Source: Trichobilharzia regenti (Eukaryota; Platyhelminthes; Trematoda; Strigeidida; Schistosomatidae). From it: a stretch of DNA of 64,000 nucleotides. The stretch is taken from positions 26,775,379 to 26,839,378 of the forward strand of contig OX235263.1 of NCBI GenBank assembly GCA_944472135.2, in the 5' to 3' direction. Shown one piece after another: positions 19,776 through 30,689 of this stretch (position 1 is its first letter; the number at the start of each line of letters is the position of its first letter). Both the position numbers and the translations under genes were made by a program. The notes beneath the pieces were generated by a model. The model made no database searches, was not told the origin of the DNA, and worked only from the letters and a program-made list of their open reading frames with translations.

Positions 19776-21225
19776 TTATACTGTACTTTTACAGAAGTGA
19801 TCTAAATACGACACTAACATTTTCCTCGTTCGGGACAAACTCATCAGTTCTGTAGCGGATCAACCTCAGATCAAGGAAACTAATAAGTTCACAACATCTG
19901 AATTCCAGCTACCAAGGTAGGTCAACCGGTAATACATAAATTGCACTGATTTAGCTAGCAAGCAAGCGCTACTATTTGACACAACAAGGTTTCCAAATAC
20001 TGATATCAGTCAAAGAAGAAGAAGTAGTATATACCATCACTCTGTTTCATTTGCCTTCTTGATTACCACTTTGTGATTTTCGGAGAAAACTATGACAACT
20101 TCTCACCTTGATATTTTCATCTTTCAGGTGAAAACTTTGACTGAATTTTGCTTGCACCAAAACACAATGCTGTACAAGTCAAATATAAGCCAATCTTGTT
20201 GTTTCTAGACACTAACGGTCCAGGGATGAACAAGGCTAATACTATGTTGTTCTTTTTTTTCCAGTTGCTTGTCCAGATAGTAATTATGCTTATTCACATG
20301 TATTATGAATAATAAATGCATATGGCAAAAACACATTCTGAAATAACTAATCCGTTGGAATTACCTGTATTATTCCTGAAACAAAAAACGGAATGATATT
20401 GAAAAACGTATATTGGAAAATAGACCAAATGAAGAGTGGTCAGTAAGTACCAGGAGAACTGTTATAACTACTCTTTAAGAAACTCTGACACTATGATAGA
20501 CACACACTGTTTGTCTTTCTCTCTCTCTCTCTCTTTGTCAATTCATCCTTCTATGATATCCTTCTTTTTTCGACTCATCTCATTGCTTCTTTCCATTTCA
20601 CGCTCTGCATGTTATACATTGACGGTGTGTGTGTGTGTGTGAGAAGAACGAACAGAACACATGCTCCTTACCACATAGAATGCATTAATTATGCATGAAT
20701 CACTACTAATCCACTTTTTTTAAACAAGCAAGTATCCATCTAAAATGAACAGAGATTAATCACATACATCTGCTTTGTTGAATTCGGAGAACTTCTCATC
20801 AGTACAGTTATATTATTATTTTAAGGTAGCAAGCATCTTAATAATTTATTATTATTAGTACTATTATGACTATTATTTAGTTGTATTAATATAACTTTAT
20901 CTCTCTTTTTCTATCTCTGTTTTTCTATGTGTGTAGGAGAATGAATAAAGAGTTAGGAGGCCATTTATTCTATTCATCATATATATGGCCTGGATAATTG
21001 TTAGGACATGAATCAGTGAATGAAGTAACAATGTGTATCAAGTGTTGTTTGGCTAATAACACCTTTTTGCTTAGTCATATCAAGATTGAAGAACATGTTG
21101 AAGGTGAAGAATAAATGTTGTTTAGATTTATACACAGAATAATATAAAAGCTTTATATCTTACTATCTGACCAATTTGTTGAAAGAATGAGTGACTTCCT
21201 GGACTTTGCGGAGGAATTATGTCCA
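19775..21225. other. unassigned DNA with simple repeats
   Basis: No gene recognised. (CT)n at 20518-20535 and (GT)n at 20625-20642. A weak hammerhead-like string on the minus strand at about 19805-19865 is treated under findings. Confidence 0.4.
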
Positions 21226-21229
21226 ATGC

Positions 21230-21955
21230 TACACAGATTTGAAGGCAGTGAGTTCTCAGAGGGGGACTTCAAGTGAATATGAGGAGAAGACGGGGGGGGG
21301 GAATGCAGATAACCACCAGCACCACCACAACCACCACTAACAACAAAAACAAGCGTCCATCATTATCAACTGGTGAAATTTGAATAAAGTCACTCCCTCT
21401 TACTTATCTAGGTATCATCGTCCCAACTACAAGCGGTACGTATGAAGACGTTAAAGGTAGGTTTAAAAAGGCAATACAGAAATTTGTTACTCTGAAATTA
21501 GTTTGGAAATCGTCTGCCCTCAGGATAAAGAATGAAATTCAGGTTTTGGTTTTCATTACCAACATTTGATCAGTTCCTCAATACGGGTCAGGAACATAGA
21601 GCATCACTAAAAGCATTCACAACAGGTTGCTTCAGACTTCCGTCAACAGCTGTCCTAGCTAGTTCCATACTGAAGACCAGGTTAACATCAAGAAAGAATT
21701 ATCAACAATAAACTGGGGAAGTGAACCTAACAAGACCCTTTTGCTTGACAAATATTCCAAAGAAAACAGAAACGGATTGGATAGGCTATCGCTAGAGTAG
21801 AATGTGAATGAGAAACGATAAATTCGACGTGGTTCCGACAGTCACATAAAGGAGATCATTTGAGGAGGAGATGAAAGCTTACTGGAAATTGCACGGTCAA
21901 CTGAAGAGGGCTACAGCGAACAGGAGAAAGTCGAGATGTAGTTAGTGTTCAAACT
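21230..21955 (+). mobile_element. RTE LINE, C-terminal half, decayed
   Basis: Plus strand: 'tacttatctaggtatcatcg' (Y-L-G-I-I, the RTE region after the RT core), 'gtttggaaatcgtctgccctc' (V-W-K-S-S-A-L), 'aacggattggataggctatcg' (W-I-G-x), then 'ggagatcatttgaggaggag'. Multiple frame breaks. A G9 run lies at about 21292-21300. Confidence 0.7.
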
Positions 21956-22244
21956 AAATGTTCTAATCGGAATCCATGTGAATAGTGATAATATTGACCG
22001 ACTGGCAATATCTTCCTGTTCACAATACCCATTATACTTGATTGGGATTATCCGCTACAGCATTATAGAATAATTTGTTAGTTCCATCTTACTGACCAAT
22101 GTAGTAATGCAAACACAAAAAAGAAAAGAAATAGACACCTGCTGTGTAAGTTTTGCATACTAGAAGACAAAACAAGTATGGAACAGTTACTGATAGTCAT
22201 TGATGTAATGAGTAATATTCATTGTCAAGTAATAATTTATAGGG

Positions 22245-22500
22245 ATTCAACTGATTTCAAGTTCGATTACGGATTGATACTGAAAACCATGGAATACAGG
22301 ACATCTGTTTCATCCTAGTTTAGGGCTATTCTTCGCACTGACGACCCCACGGAAGAAAAAACCCTGGAGCTTCAGGTTACGAGGTCCGCTAGTTGTCCAT
22401 TAAGCCACTGGGATGAAGTGAATTGACCTATGAATTCTAACTCCTGTCAAATCATGATGCTTGCTAGTGACTGAATACATATCGAAGTTGCCTGCAGTTT
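22245..22500 (-). mobile_element. HHR-SINE B, minus-strand partial copy
   Basis: Complement of the B tail ('gattacggattgatact'), altered hammerhead region around 22285-22330 and tRNA-like head ('cttcaggttacgaggtccgc ... cattaagccactggga'). It pairs with the plus-strand copy downstream. Confidence 0.6.
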
Positions 22501-22559
22501 TATTGAGACGTTCTGGTCAATGAAGTCCACTATGTTGAATATCCTTCTACGACACTAGC

Positions 22560-22790
22560 TCGGGATTGTGCTTTGTATCACGAATTACAGAAGTTGTAAT
22601 TGATGAGCCGTTGTATCCTTTCGCAGTGACTGAATCGAAAGTTAGCTTGGCTTTCAAACTGTAGTCAATCCCTAGTGATGGGATTATAGGTGAGTGCTGA
22701 TAAAGAGTCCCAAACTGGGACGAAACAGCTGTCCAATACTCCCTAGTTTTCAATGGTTGTCTAAATCATATGAATTATTGATCAAAATTA
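22560..22790 (+). mobile_element. HHR-SINE B, plus-strand partial copy with best stem II
   Basis: The tRNA-like head is replaced by diverged sequence, but the hammerhead region (22691-22740) and the tail 'tttcaatggttgtctaaatc' are kept. With 22245-22500 it forms another inverted pair. Confidence 0.65.
22691..22740 (+). ncRNA. hammerhead-like motif (SINE B) with perfect stem II
   Basis: Stem I GAGTG/TACTC-type pairing; core reads CTGATAAAGA (22697-22706), longer than CUGANGA by three bases; stem II GTCCC/GGGAC perfect with loop AAACT; GAAA at 22722-22725; palindromic ACAGCTGT; predicted cleavage between 22733 and 22734. The core insertion may reduce activity, but the layout is clear. Confidence 0.65.
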
Positions 22791-22794
22791 GAAT

Positions 22795-23548
22795 AATACT
22801 GGGACATAATCATGCAATATCATAAATTTCTAGACAACGGAAATCATGTGGAACATGATGAGTTTGTGCTCGATTTCTCTAAGATAAAATAAAATAAAAC
22901 CTATCATGTGTTCTCGTCTGTTAGTTTTCAATAGATTTTTTTACATGTGATATTTGTTTGCAACGGAAGTTATTCTCTAATTTCCATCAACTTCTGAATA
23001 GATCCAGGGACTTTGTATTATTTTACGCTAGAATGAAAATGAAAGAGTCAAATAAATTTGAAGTATAAGAAACACACACAATCTTTATTTTATATATTTT
23101 AAGCAGAAAATAATATCATAAAATAATAACGGATACATTGGTAATATGAAGAGAATAAATTCTTACTTGAATTTCAAGCTCTATTCAAAGATAATTATCA
23201 GAACGATTTCATTGTGTTCAGTAAGGAGGAATAATTACTTTATCACGCAAAGAGATCACTACTCCCTGTCACCCAATCGGTGACAGAATTATCACCATTT
23301 ACTGAAAGGGGAAAGTAGATAGATAAAGTGATATTAAATTATGTCCGTCGTCTATGCGTACATTTTTCTACGGCGTTTTGTGACCCTGGCGTCTGGCAAA
23401 CGATATGTTCTCTTAATTAATCAGAGTGCCATTCATAATTTGATTAGTTGAAGTGACATTTTGTGTCATTGGAAAACTTAGTGAAAAATAATTCTACAGT
23501 CGTAGTAGTAGCATTAATAGTAAAATAAAACGCTTAATTTGATTCAAT
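22795..23548. other. unassigned AT-rich DNA
   Basis: No gene or element recognised. Confidence 0.4.
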
Positions 23549-23549
23549 A

Positions 23550-23644
23550 TCATATATAATAATAATAATATTCTGCTTTATTCCAAAAAAATACTTATAA
23601 TAATACTTATAATTCTTACTAAATTATGAGCTAAAACAGGTAGA
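23550..23644 (-). mobile_element. CR1 LINE 3' tail fragment
   Basis: AAT-rich tail followed by 'ctgctttattccaaaaaaat', the complement of the CR1 end. The rest of a CR1 element appears beyond the PLE, at 24462-25600, so the PLE may have inserted into this CR1 3' end. Confidence 0.55.
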
Positions 23645-24460
23645 AGAGGCGTTGGTGGTAAATAACTGTCCTTTAAAATTCCTTAGGAAGATCGAAAAGG
23701 GCCAAACGAAAAATATTAATAATTGTGAAACGAGTAATAATAAAATAAATAAGAGAGAATATAAGTCATCTACAGTTATACCATATAAAAAGGGGACATC
23801 TGAAACCCTACTTAGGATTCTAAATAAAGCAGGAATTAGGGTGGCATTTAAACCTACAAACTCACTCAGGCAGGATAAGCTGTGTAGGTTAAAGGACCCA
23901 GTTGACCCAATTAGACAAAATAACATAATTTACAAAATACCCTGCAATGACTGTGAGTTAAGTCAACTACATTGGTCAAACTAGTAGGTCAGGGTAGTCA
24001 GATTGTCAGCACATAAGAATTTAGCTAAGGTAAGAATGGTTGATCCTGAAAAGATAAGTAATTTAGAAAAAAGCTCAGCAATTGCAATGCATGCGCTAAC
24101 ACACAACCACACAATAGGGTGAGAGAGGGTTAAAATTCTAAAAAGTAATCTAGGTAGGTGGAGATAGAGAGAGGTTGATTACTGAATCCTTGTTCATCGA
24201 GTCTACACCCAACACATGCAAAAGGAATGACTCGTCACTCATACCTGAAATATGGAAAATACTACTGCCAATCAAATCAAGTGAAAAATAATGGAACTAT
24301 ATAAATGAAGTTAGGAAGTCGTGTGAGTACCTTGATATGATTATGAGCAATAAATTGTGCTCGAAACTTGGTCATCAGTAAACATTACTGTATAACACTG
24401 GTAGACTTTATCAAAACAAAATTTACCCATAATGGAATTATACCCTACCACAGTGCACAA
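23645..24460 (+). mobile_element. Penelope-like element, endonuclease part and 3' UTR
   Basis: The frame 23652-23984 encodes the PLE linker and GIY-YIG start: 'YKKGTSETLLRILNKAGIRV', 'FKPTNSLRQDK', 'DPVDPIRQNNIIYKIPCNDC'. A one-base shift in 'gagttaagtcaactacattgg' then breaks it where Y-I-G-Q is expected. The RT domain is missing. The 3' UTR has the stem-loop 'gagcaataaattgtgctcgaaa' at 24345-24366 and ends 'ctaccacagtgc' at about 24458. GIY-YIG endonucleases of PLEs nick the target to prime reverse transcription. Confidence 0.8.
24337..24383 (+). ncRNA. degenerate PLE hammerhead-like motif
   Basis: Stem II GAGCA/TGCTC perfect, followed by CGAAA, then 'cttggtcatcag', where the minimal stem III and cleavage site should be. 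The CUGANGA core reads 'ATTATGA'. It is probably inactive and homologous to the motif at 7386-7432. Confidence 0.5.
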
Positions 24461-24461
24461 G

Positions 24462-25600
24462 TTTTATTCTTATATCAATAATACAGGATAGGATTTTCAG
24501 CATTTGTCACAGTATTGCATCTGATTTACTCAAAATACAAATAAAATTAACCCCAGTAAATTTGTCCACATGTGCGGTAGTAATAAAGTCAAAAATGTAC
24601 AGTGTACAAAATGAGAGTAATAACTATACTAAAGAAATTAGATTTGTTTCCAACAGTATTGTCGATCCAGTTTGGAAATTCTAGCATGTTACAGAAATTT
24701 CTATAGTTTGGTTTGTAAGGATTAGTTTTGTTTATACGAGTGGATCATGAATTCATATCAGTTAGAGAACCATTGAAAACCAGAACAGTGTTTCCTGGAG
24801 TTCTAGTGAGAAGTCGTGACCAGTAGGGTCAAGGCAAGCTCGTATACCATTCAGCCACTGAATCGGGTTGCAGTGGCTGAGTGGTATACGAGCTTGCCTT
24901 GTGCCTGAAAGGTCCTGCGTTGGAACCCTGGCAGTGGGTGCACCCTGCCGATTATTCTCAAACCAGGATGAAACAGCTGTTCAGTGCCCCTTGTTTTTCA
25001 ATTGTTCTCTAACTGATATGAATCCATGATCAACTCGTAAAAACATGTTATAGAGTATTGAATCTAATGTTCTGTTGATATAGTATGGTGAGAGGAAAGA
25101 CAAAAAATAACAGTTATTACACCGTTTAAGTGATGTTTACATTTACGGGAAGGGAGAAAGAACGGCGTCTTGAAGGACGCAAGTCTGAGAAAGTAATGAA
25201 GTGAATAAGTTTCCCTGTTTTCTTCCTGAGAAATAAGAATGCAGCCAGTTGACAACCCAACACTCAGTTTTAGTTTCAACAAGCTTATTTGACAAAATAT
25301 CCCTAGGTACTAAGTCGAAAGCAGATTAGTAATCTAAGAAGGTGCAGCGAACAAATTCAGCCCCTATTTTTCTAAACTAGAGACTATGTTATGATGTAAG
25401 ACTGCAGCTGCATCTAGAGTACTTCTCTTGTGTTCATAGGCGAATTGCTTGGAATTCTTAAAGGCTTTAAATGAAGGTTCAAGATTAAGTAAGACCAACT
25501 CTTCCACAGTTTTAAAACAAGAGTGGTAATAGAAATAGGTCTAAATTTGATATATGTTCCATTGTAGTTAAGAGCTATTTTCTTGCTGACGTTCAGTGCA
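24462..25600 (-). mobile_element. CR1 LINE, RT fragment and 3' end, rearranged
   Basis: Minus strand: 3' region 'gctgaaaatcc' type sequence at about 24495-24515, and RT pieces at 25600-25200 with 'FAYEHKRSTLDAAAVLHHNI' and 'LSTGCILIS' (compare the 63 kb copy). Most of the RT C-terminus is deleted. A fold-back HHR-SINE B lies inside at 24726-25046. Confidence 0.7.
24726..25046. mobile_element. HHR-SINE B fold-back copy
   Basis: A minus-oriented part (tail 'gatatgaattcatgatcc' complement at 24740-24760) is followed by a plus-oriented part with box A-like 'cagtggctgagtggtatacg', box B-like 'gcgttggaaccc', a decayed hammerhead ('accaggatgaaacagctgttc') and the tail 'tgttctctaactgatatgaa'. At the turn, 24831-24860 and 24871-24900 are reverse complements with one mismatch and a 10-bp spacer. 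Confidence 0.75.
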
Positions 25601-25729
25601 TAATGTACTGCTCACAAGTAAGTTTAAAAAACTTTCCGATTGGCTATGTACAGTCCCATTTTCATTCCGTCATTTTGTTACGGAGGTTTTCATATGTCAC
25701 GGATTTATTTAATATTTCATTTTGTTCCT

Positions 25730-25950
25730 TTGAGTTCCACGTGGAACACCATACTTCAGCTCTGCAGTTTCAGTAAGATTAGTATTTATTTTTGCAAAGT
25801 GGGGTTACTGGCCACATGTCTAGCCTTCCCTTTTAAAAGGATTTATTACTAGTGAAGCAAGGTTAAGGAGTGCGTTGGGCAGAAATTCAACCTCAGAACA
25901 CCTTAGTTAAGATTGGCTAGCGGTCCTACCACTGCGATTTCATATGTCAG
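25730..25950 (-). mobile_element. SINE-R, decayed minus-strand copy
   Basis: Complement of the SINE-R tail ('gttccacgtggaacaccat'), body ('aaagtggggttactggcc') and remnants of the tRNA-like head near 25900-25940. Box B is not intact. Confidence 0.5.
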
Positions 25951-25954
25951 GGAT

Positions 25955-26540
25955 TTGATCTTTATTATCCCTCTTGTACCTGTTTGTTAAACACTTACGC
26001 ACTGGCTCCAGTGTATTGAAAACCTTTTTTGCACTTATGATCCTCCTCTTGACATTTCCGTATGTGCTGATGCCTGTAGTATACAAGACGCTAACTAGAT
26101 AAGCGATATGTTTCACATTTCCTCCGTTGATGGTGATTTTTGTTTGTTGTTGTTGGTCGGTGGGTGTCTTCACTAATTGTATCTTCACTAAATTCACTTG
26201 GAAACCTGTTTTCCCTGCCTGTTTCTTCCTAGAACTTCTTAGTTGCTGTCTGTAGGTCTTCGATTTTATGAGACATTGGACGCAAATCATCCACAAAGTC
26301 CATACTGTCTAAAGTCTTCTCGTCAGTCCAACTTAACCTTGTCTCCTCTCTCCCACTCACAGTCTTCGGAATGATCCAGTCCACCACAGTGCGGAATATT
26401 AACGATGATATGAAGCAAGCAGCCTTTTTCTTACTCCTGCCTTCACTCCAAATGGTTCGTTGGATTTTTCATTGTGGATCAATTAACATGTGACATTATC
26501 ATTTATCTATTAAGTTAGGTTGATAAAGATTTGTTGAGCG
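25955..26540 (-). mobile_element. RTE LINE, C-terminal fragment (copy 1)
   Basis: The minus-strand frame 26296-25940 contains 'KTGFQVNLVKIQLVKT', 'TDQQQQTKITINGGNVKHIA' and 'YLVSVLYTTG', the RTE region after the F-A-D-D motif (normally M-K, Q-run, I-x-V-N-G-x, Y-L-G-S). The same region occurs again at about 26940-27010, so two copies lie in tandem. Confidence 0.7.
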
Positions 26541-27500
26541 TTCGGTCATCCCCTGTTGAAATGTTCCTAGCCAGCCAGAGTTTCTTGTTGCCGATTCTTT
26601 CAGACAGGCTGGTAATTTGATCTTCAGTAAGGAGCCAGTGAAGCGTGCAGCTGTTGATAAAAGTCTCTAACTTGATGGAATTGCTTTTCGTGACACTCAA
26701 TTCACGTTTCTGATCAGTATATTAGAGTCGACTGACTTCACATTGGTGTTGAACAGAATCCGAATCTTGTTCTTTATACTGGCTGAGTTAGTGCAGGAGA
26801 TCTGAAAACTGGTTTCAGGTTGGTTGATGAAGGCGTATCCTCTCTAATTGGCTTTCACATCGTCATCCATTCCGAACACCTATGGTTGAAACCGTGCTTG
26901 CTGGCCAGAAAAGTGAATGAAGTATCATTTGTCAAATCCCTCCTGTTGATGATGACTGGCGCTAGTTGATGATGTTGCTGCTGCTATTGGTTGGTTGATT
27001 GGTTGTTTATCCTATCCACCTCCGTATTCCCTATGCTCACCTGGAGTCCTATCTTCTCTGGCTACTTCTTCAGCCAGTGTGTTGCTTCTCGCCTGATAGT
27101 ATTTAAGTTTATGTGACATTAGACATAATACATCTGCGAAATCCAGATCTTCTAGAGTCTTCTTATTGGTGGTCCAGCATAATCCTTTCTCCTCAATCCC
27201 CACAGTCTGACGCATAATCCAGTCAACCACAATTAAGAAGATCATCGGTGATAATAGGCAGTCAGTTTTGTCTTACTCCTGTATTCACTTCGAAAGCCTC
27301 TCTGCGTTTTTCATTGTGAATTACCTAACGCATAGCATTCTCACAAAGCCGGCTATTTAATGAGGTTGTTAAAGACTTGTACACTGTACAACAGAGCGTT
27401 GAAGTAGTTTGCAAATTACTTAGTGGTCAACGTTGTCTGTCGAAGGCATTTTCGAAGTCGATGAATCGAGGATTTTGCGTAGGATTGCAAAATGATCACT
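26541..27500 (-). mobile_element. RTE LINE, C-terminal fragment (copy 2)
   Basis: Frame 27245-27012 has 'MIFLIVVDWIMRQTVGIEEK' and 'DLDFADVLCLMSHKL' (F-A-D-V instead of F-A-D-D). Frame 26700-26515 has 'KLETFINSCTLHWLL' and 'ERIGNKKLWLARNIS', the RTE C-terminal part. The catalytic change and shifts make it inactive. Confidence 0.75.
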
Positions 27501-27519
27501 ACATGATTTTCCTTAACCT

Positions 27520-27650
27520 CGCCTATTTTACTAGCCTGGTAATTTTCTAGTCGGTCGCAAGTCTAGGTTGAGAGGGAGGGTTGGGCGTGGGGTTAGTGAC
27601 CCTATCACACAAAACCACTGAAACTGTTATAGAAACTTAGATGCAAAATA
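27520..27650 (+). repeat. module C / SINE body fragment, plus orientation
   Basis: 'acctcgcctattttactagcc', 'gtcggtcgcaagtctaggtt' and 'agggttgggcgtggggttag' match module C; the end 'actgttatagaaactt' is also found in SINE-R bodies. It separates two stretches of RTE RT sequence. Confidence 0.5.
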
Positions 27651-27654
27651 AAAA

Positions 27655-27800
27655 TATTGTGGCACCGTAAGCTATAGTATTGAAGAAGACATTTTCAAAA
27701 TCGGTGAATATGAGGTAGAGGTGTGTATGCTATTCTATGCTCTTTTAGATTATGACGCGTAGCATCACAATCTGGTCGACGCATGATTTGCTTTTATTAA
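27655..27800 (-). mobile_element. RTE LINE RT fragment
   Basis: Complement of the RTE region around 'aaaatcggtgaatatgaggtag' and 'ctggtcgacgcatgatttgc', which matches 42690-42800. Confidence 0.55.
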
Positions 27801-27849
27801 TAAAATTTAATAATAATAATTTGCCTGCCTATATTATACATAATAGTTT

Positions 27850-28125
27850 GGTGTTTGTACCATGTAAGTTGTAATCCTTTGTTCTGTTCTGTTGTCTTCT
27901 TCAGACGAGTTCACGATTGCGCATAACCTCTAATCTCCTCTTACACAAACTCCTCCATGTCATCCTCGCACTTACGATCCACTCGTTGCTTCTCATTGGG
28001 ATTCCATTCGAGTGATGGCTAGTCGTGCAATGTTATCCAATGGGCTCCTCAGCGTATATTCGATCAATCCACCTCCTTTTACTTCTACATATTTGACGAG
28101 CAATTGGCTCTTACTTATTTGTTTG
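27850..28125 (-). mobile_element. RTE LINE 3' region
   Basis: 'aactcctccatgtcatcctcgc', 'ttgggattccattcgagtgatg' and 'tgacgagcaattggctctta' match other RTE 3' regions in minus orientation. Confidence 0.65.
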
Positions 28126-28127
28126 TT

Positions 28128-28205
28128 CCACCGTCCCACCCTCCCCCTTTACCTGGGCTTGAGAGCGGCTAAAAAACTAGCAAGATGGTTAAATAGGCGA
28201 GGTTC
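28128..28205 (-). repeat. module C fragment
   Basis: 'acctgggcttgagagcggct' and 'aactagcaagatggttaaat' match module C. It again sits next to an RTE piece in the same orientation. Confidence 0.5.
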
Positions 28206-28209
28206 TGTT

Positions 28210-29105
28210 AATTATCTCTTTATTTTTATTTGTAACAATAAATATCCCATTACAAAGATAAGAATATGACACGCAAATTAAAAGTTTTATACTCACATTT
28301 ATTTGTGCATCACTCCAAACATATATATTGAACGAGCTGTAGTGAACTATATGCCAAGACTAATTGGTATTTGAATAATTACAAATACAACAGGGACAAT
28401 AATAAATCCAAAGTAGGCGTATCACTTGGCGTTGCTTTTGTCATCGGAAAACGCTTATTATCTCCTAATTCCTTGCATACACGCAAGCACCTTATTGTTT
28501 TGCTCACTCGAACTGTGCTTAGTTCATTTGTTAGCATTAAACAATTTCAGGTTTGTAATGCTTTTAAAACAATATGACTTTCATATCTTAAATGCTCTTA
28601 AGTTCATCACATTTTATTAAATCTAATTTATTTTTGGATTTCAGTATGAAATCAGCTAGTAGATTATCGGTCGAGTCCTGCTGTACTTCATAGATTGGTG
28701 TTTCAGTTACCCTGAAAACAAGCTGTATTGCGTGAAAATAATCCCGTGAAATAGGAGTATCTCAGATCGCATAACCTACACTCATATCCCCATTGTGGTT
28801 ATATTAACCACAGCCGCTTTGACTAGTCGATGTATATCTGACCCAGATTTCATGACTTTAGGCATTTGTCAACAAGGCTTGTCTAGAATCTGAAAAGCTA
28901 TGGTCTGCTAAAGTCAGAGACGTTACCTCCAAGATATTTGGGTCTATGTTTGGCTTTCCAAAGGACTGATCGTGGTAATTTAATCATTGGGGAGTGAGCA
29001 TTACTTAACAGATGCGAACTCCCTAGGATACCCATTCGGTAATGCAGATCTCAGTCGGAACTTCCATATTATCTATAAAACGAAAAACACTGACTGAAAC
29101 GTCTC
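28210..29105. other. unassigned DNA
   Basis: No gene or element recognised. 28780-29100 is less AT-rich but I could not identify it. Confidence 0.35.
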
Positions 29106-29109
29106 GGAC

Positions 29110-29645
29110 TTTTATCAATAGCTACTTTTGCTAGCTAATTAATGAAGACCAGATAGGCAGCTGGGTGGGATCAGAAACAAGGAACTCTAGAAACGAACCA
29201 ATCAACAACCTATTACTCAGAGAATATACTGAAGAAAAAAGAGATGGATTGTACACACGCCATTGTGCGCCGGTTGCACAATGGTTAGGACTCTCGCCGA
29301 CCACGCACATGGTCCGAGGTTCGATCCCCTGCCGACGCACACCTGATATCTATGGTCGACCTGCGAAATTTGGGCGACCGATATCACATGCTGAAAATTC
29401 CATACTTTTACCAAAAATACGGTGTGGAATCAGGCTGTAATAAAAAAAATCACACGCCAAGCATGTCGTCGAGTGGAACCCGAGTGGACAATCGGAGCGT
29501 TGTCCGGGAGACAGTATGAGTATTTGAAATCTTATAGGCAGTCATGAAACCAGCTACGGAGGACTACAGAAAACAGGGTGAGATATAAGATGTGCAGCTT
29601 AAACCCTACGTTCCACTCGGAACCCAATATAATAATAATAACGGT
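29110..29645 (+). mobile_element. RTE LINE 3' end interrupted by a SINE
   Basis: Plus strand: 'gggtgggatcagaaacaagg' (W-x-Q-K-Q-G type) and 'gaaaaaagagatggattgta' before the SINE, 'tcgtcgagtggaacccgag' after it, and end motif 'ctacgttccactcggaaccc' with an ATA/AAT tail at about 29625-29640. The interruption at 29263-29450 is a SINE-C with TSD. Confidence 0.8.
29263..29450 (+). mobile_element. SINE-C, complete, with 9-bp TSD
   Basis: The tRNA-like head starts near 29265. Box A-like 'TTGCACAATGG' and box B-like 'GGTTCGATCCC' (29318-29328) are present. The tail 'gctgaaaattccatactttt ... gtgtggaatcaggctgtaat' ends in an A8 run. The flanking 'CACACGCCA' occurs at 29254-29262 and 29451-29459, a clean target-site duplication inside the RTE. 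Confidence 0.9.
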
Positions 29646-29796
29646 AAACTGAAAGGTGTGACGCGTACAAAAGGAGGGTTTTAAATTTCAGGAACAGCTG
29701 TCAACAAAGAAAAGCTACATATTACCGACATAAATGGCGTTAGTGTTACTGACAACAGTTAAATTATTAAAGAGAGTTATGTGGTGAAATACTGGA

Positions 29797-29957
29797 TTAT
29801 CCTAGTGGTATAGAGGTTAGGTAGCTTGCCAATCATGCACATGATCCGGGTTTCGATTCCCGTCCCACGCACGCCTGATATATTTGGGCTACTGTTATCA
29901 CATGCTGAAAATTCCATTTTGTACCAAAATTCTGTGTGCAATCAAGCTATAAAAAAT
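29797..29957 (+). mobile_element. SINE-C with internal deletion
   Basis: Box A-like 'tagtggtatagagg' and box B-like 'GGTTTCGATTCCC' are kept. The middle part is shortened, and the tail 'gctgaaaattccattttgta' is present with a short A-run. Confidence 0.75.
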
Positions 29958-30284
29958 ATTCTAAGTTTTAAAAACAGAGTGAAGTTTTATTCTCAGCTAG
30001 ATTACACAGTCGTCTTCTTTATTCCCCTCAGAATATTACAAATTTTTTATCCGAAATCCATATATTCCAGCCATTAGTCGACCCCCTAGTTTAACAGAGA
30101 ACTTTATATGATTACATAAAATGAAACTATGTATAATATAAATGATTTTAATTCTAGCTGTTTGGTTATATTAGAGTGAAAAGATTCTGCGAACGTTGAT
30201 TAATAAGTCCTTATTTATTTTTTAGCATGTCACTCAATAAATGTTACTAAACAGTTCGGTAAAGAAATTGGAATTCATAGACCA

Positions 30285-30440
30285 CTGAGTTAGGTCTGAG
30301 TAGGCAGCTTCAGTGATTGCCTACTAAAAAGAGTTGCAAAGTGGGACTTGACATGAGTTAAGCACATTTCGGTTTCTTTTAGAATTGTTCCTTAACTGAC
30401 GTCAACTCTTGATCAAACCCCTACAGACCAACACTAAAAA
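30285..30440 (+). mobile_element. HHR-SINE B fragment
   Basis: Decayed head and hammerhead ('aaaagagttgcaaagtgggac'), then the tail 'ttccttaactgacgtcaactc' and 'cccctacagaccaacac', as in the 3' ends at 17.6 and 36.9 kb. Confidence 0.6.
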
Positions 30441-30689
30441 ATTCGGTGAATATTCATCAACCGAAAATAGTAATTATTCATGACCTCAAAGTGATTTATC
30501 CATAGAGAGAAGTTAGACAACAGCTGAGCAACTTCAGGCGGATGAATTTAAGTAGTATAAAAAAGCAATGATAATTACGACGAAGTAAGCAGCAGTAAGT
30601 GCCATAGTAAATATTTAGTCAAAGTATTCAATGAAGTTATAATTGTCCAGATTATAGGATCACCTATAATTGTTGGAGTTTCTTCACGA

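Noticed and set aside
20436..20642. 68-codon frame
   Set aside because: It is mainly translated CT and GT microsatellites.
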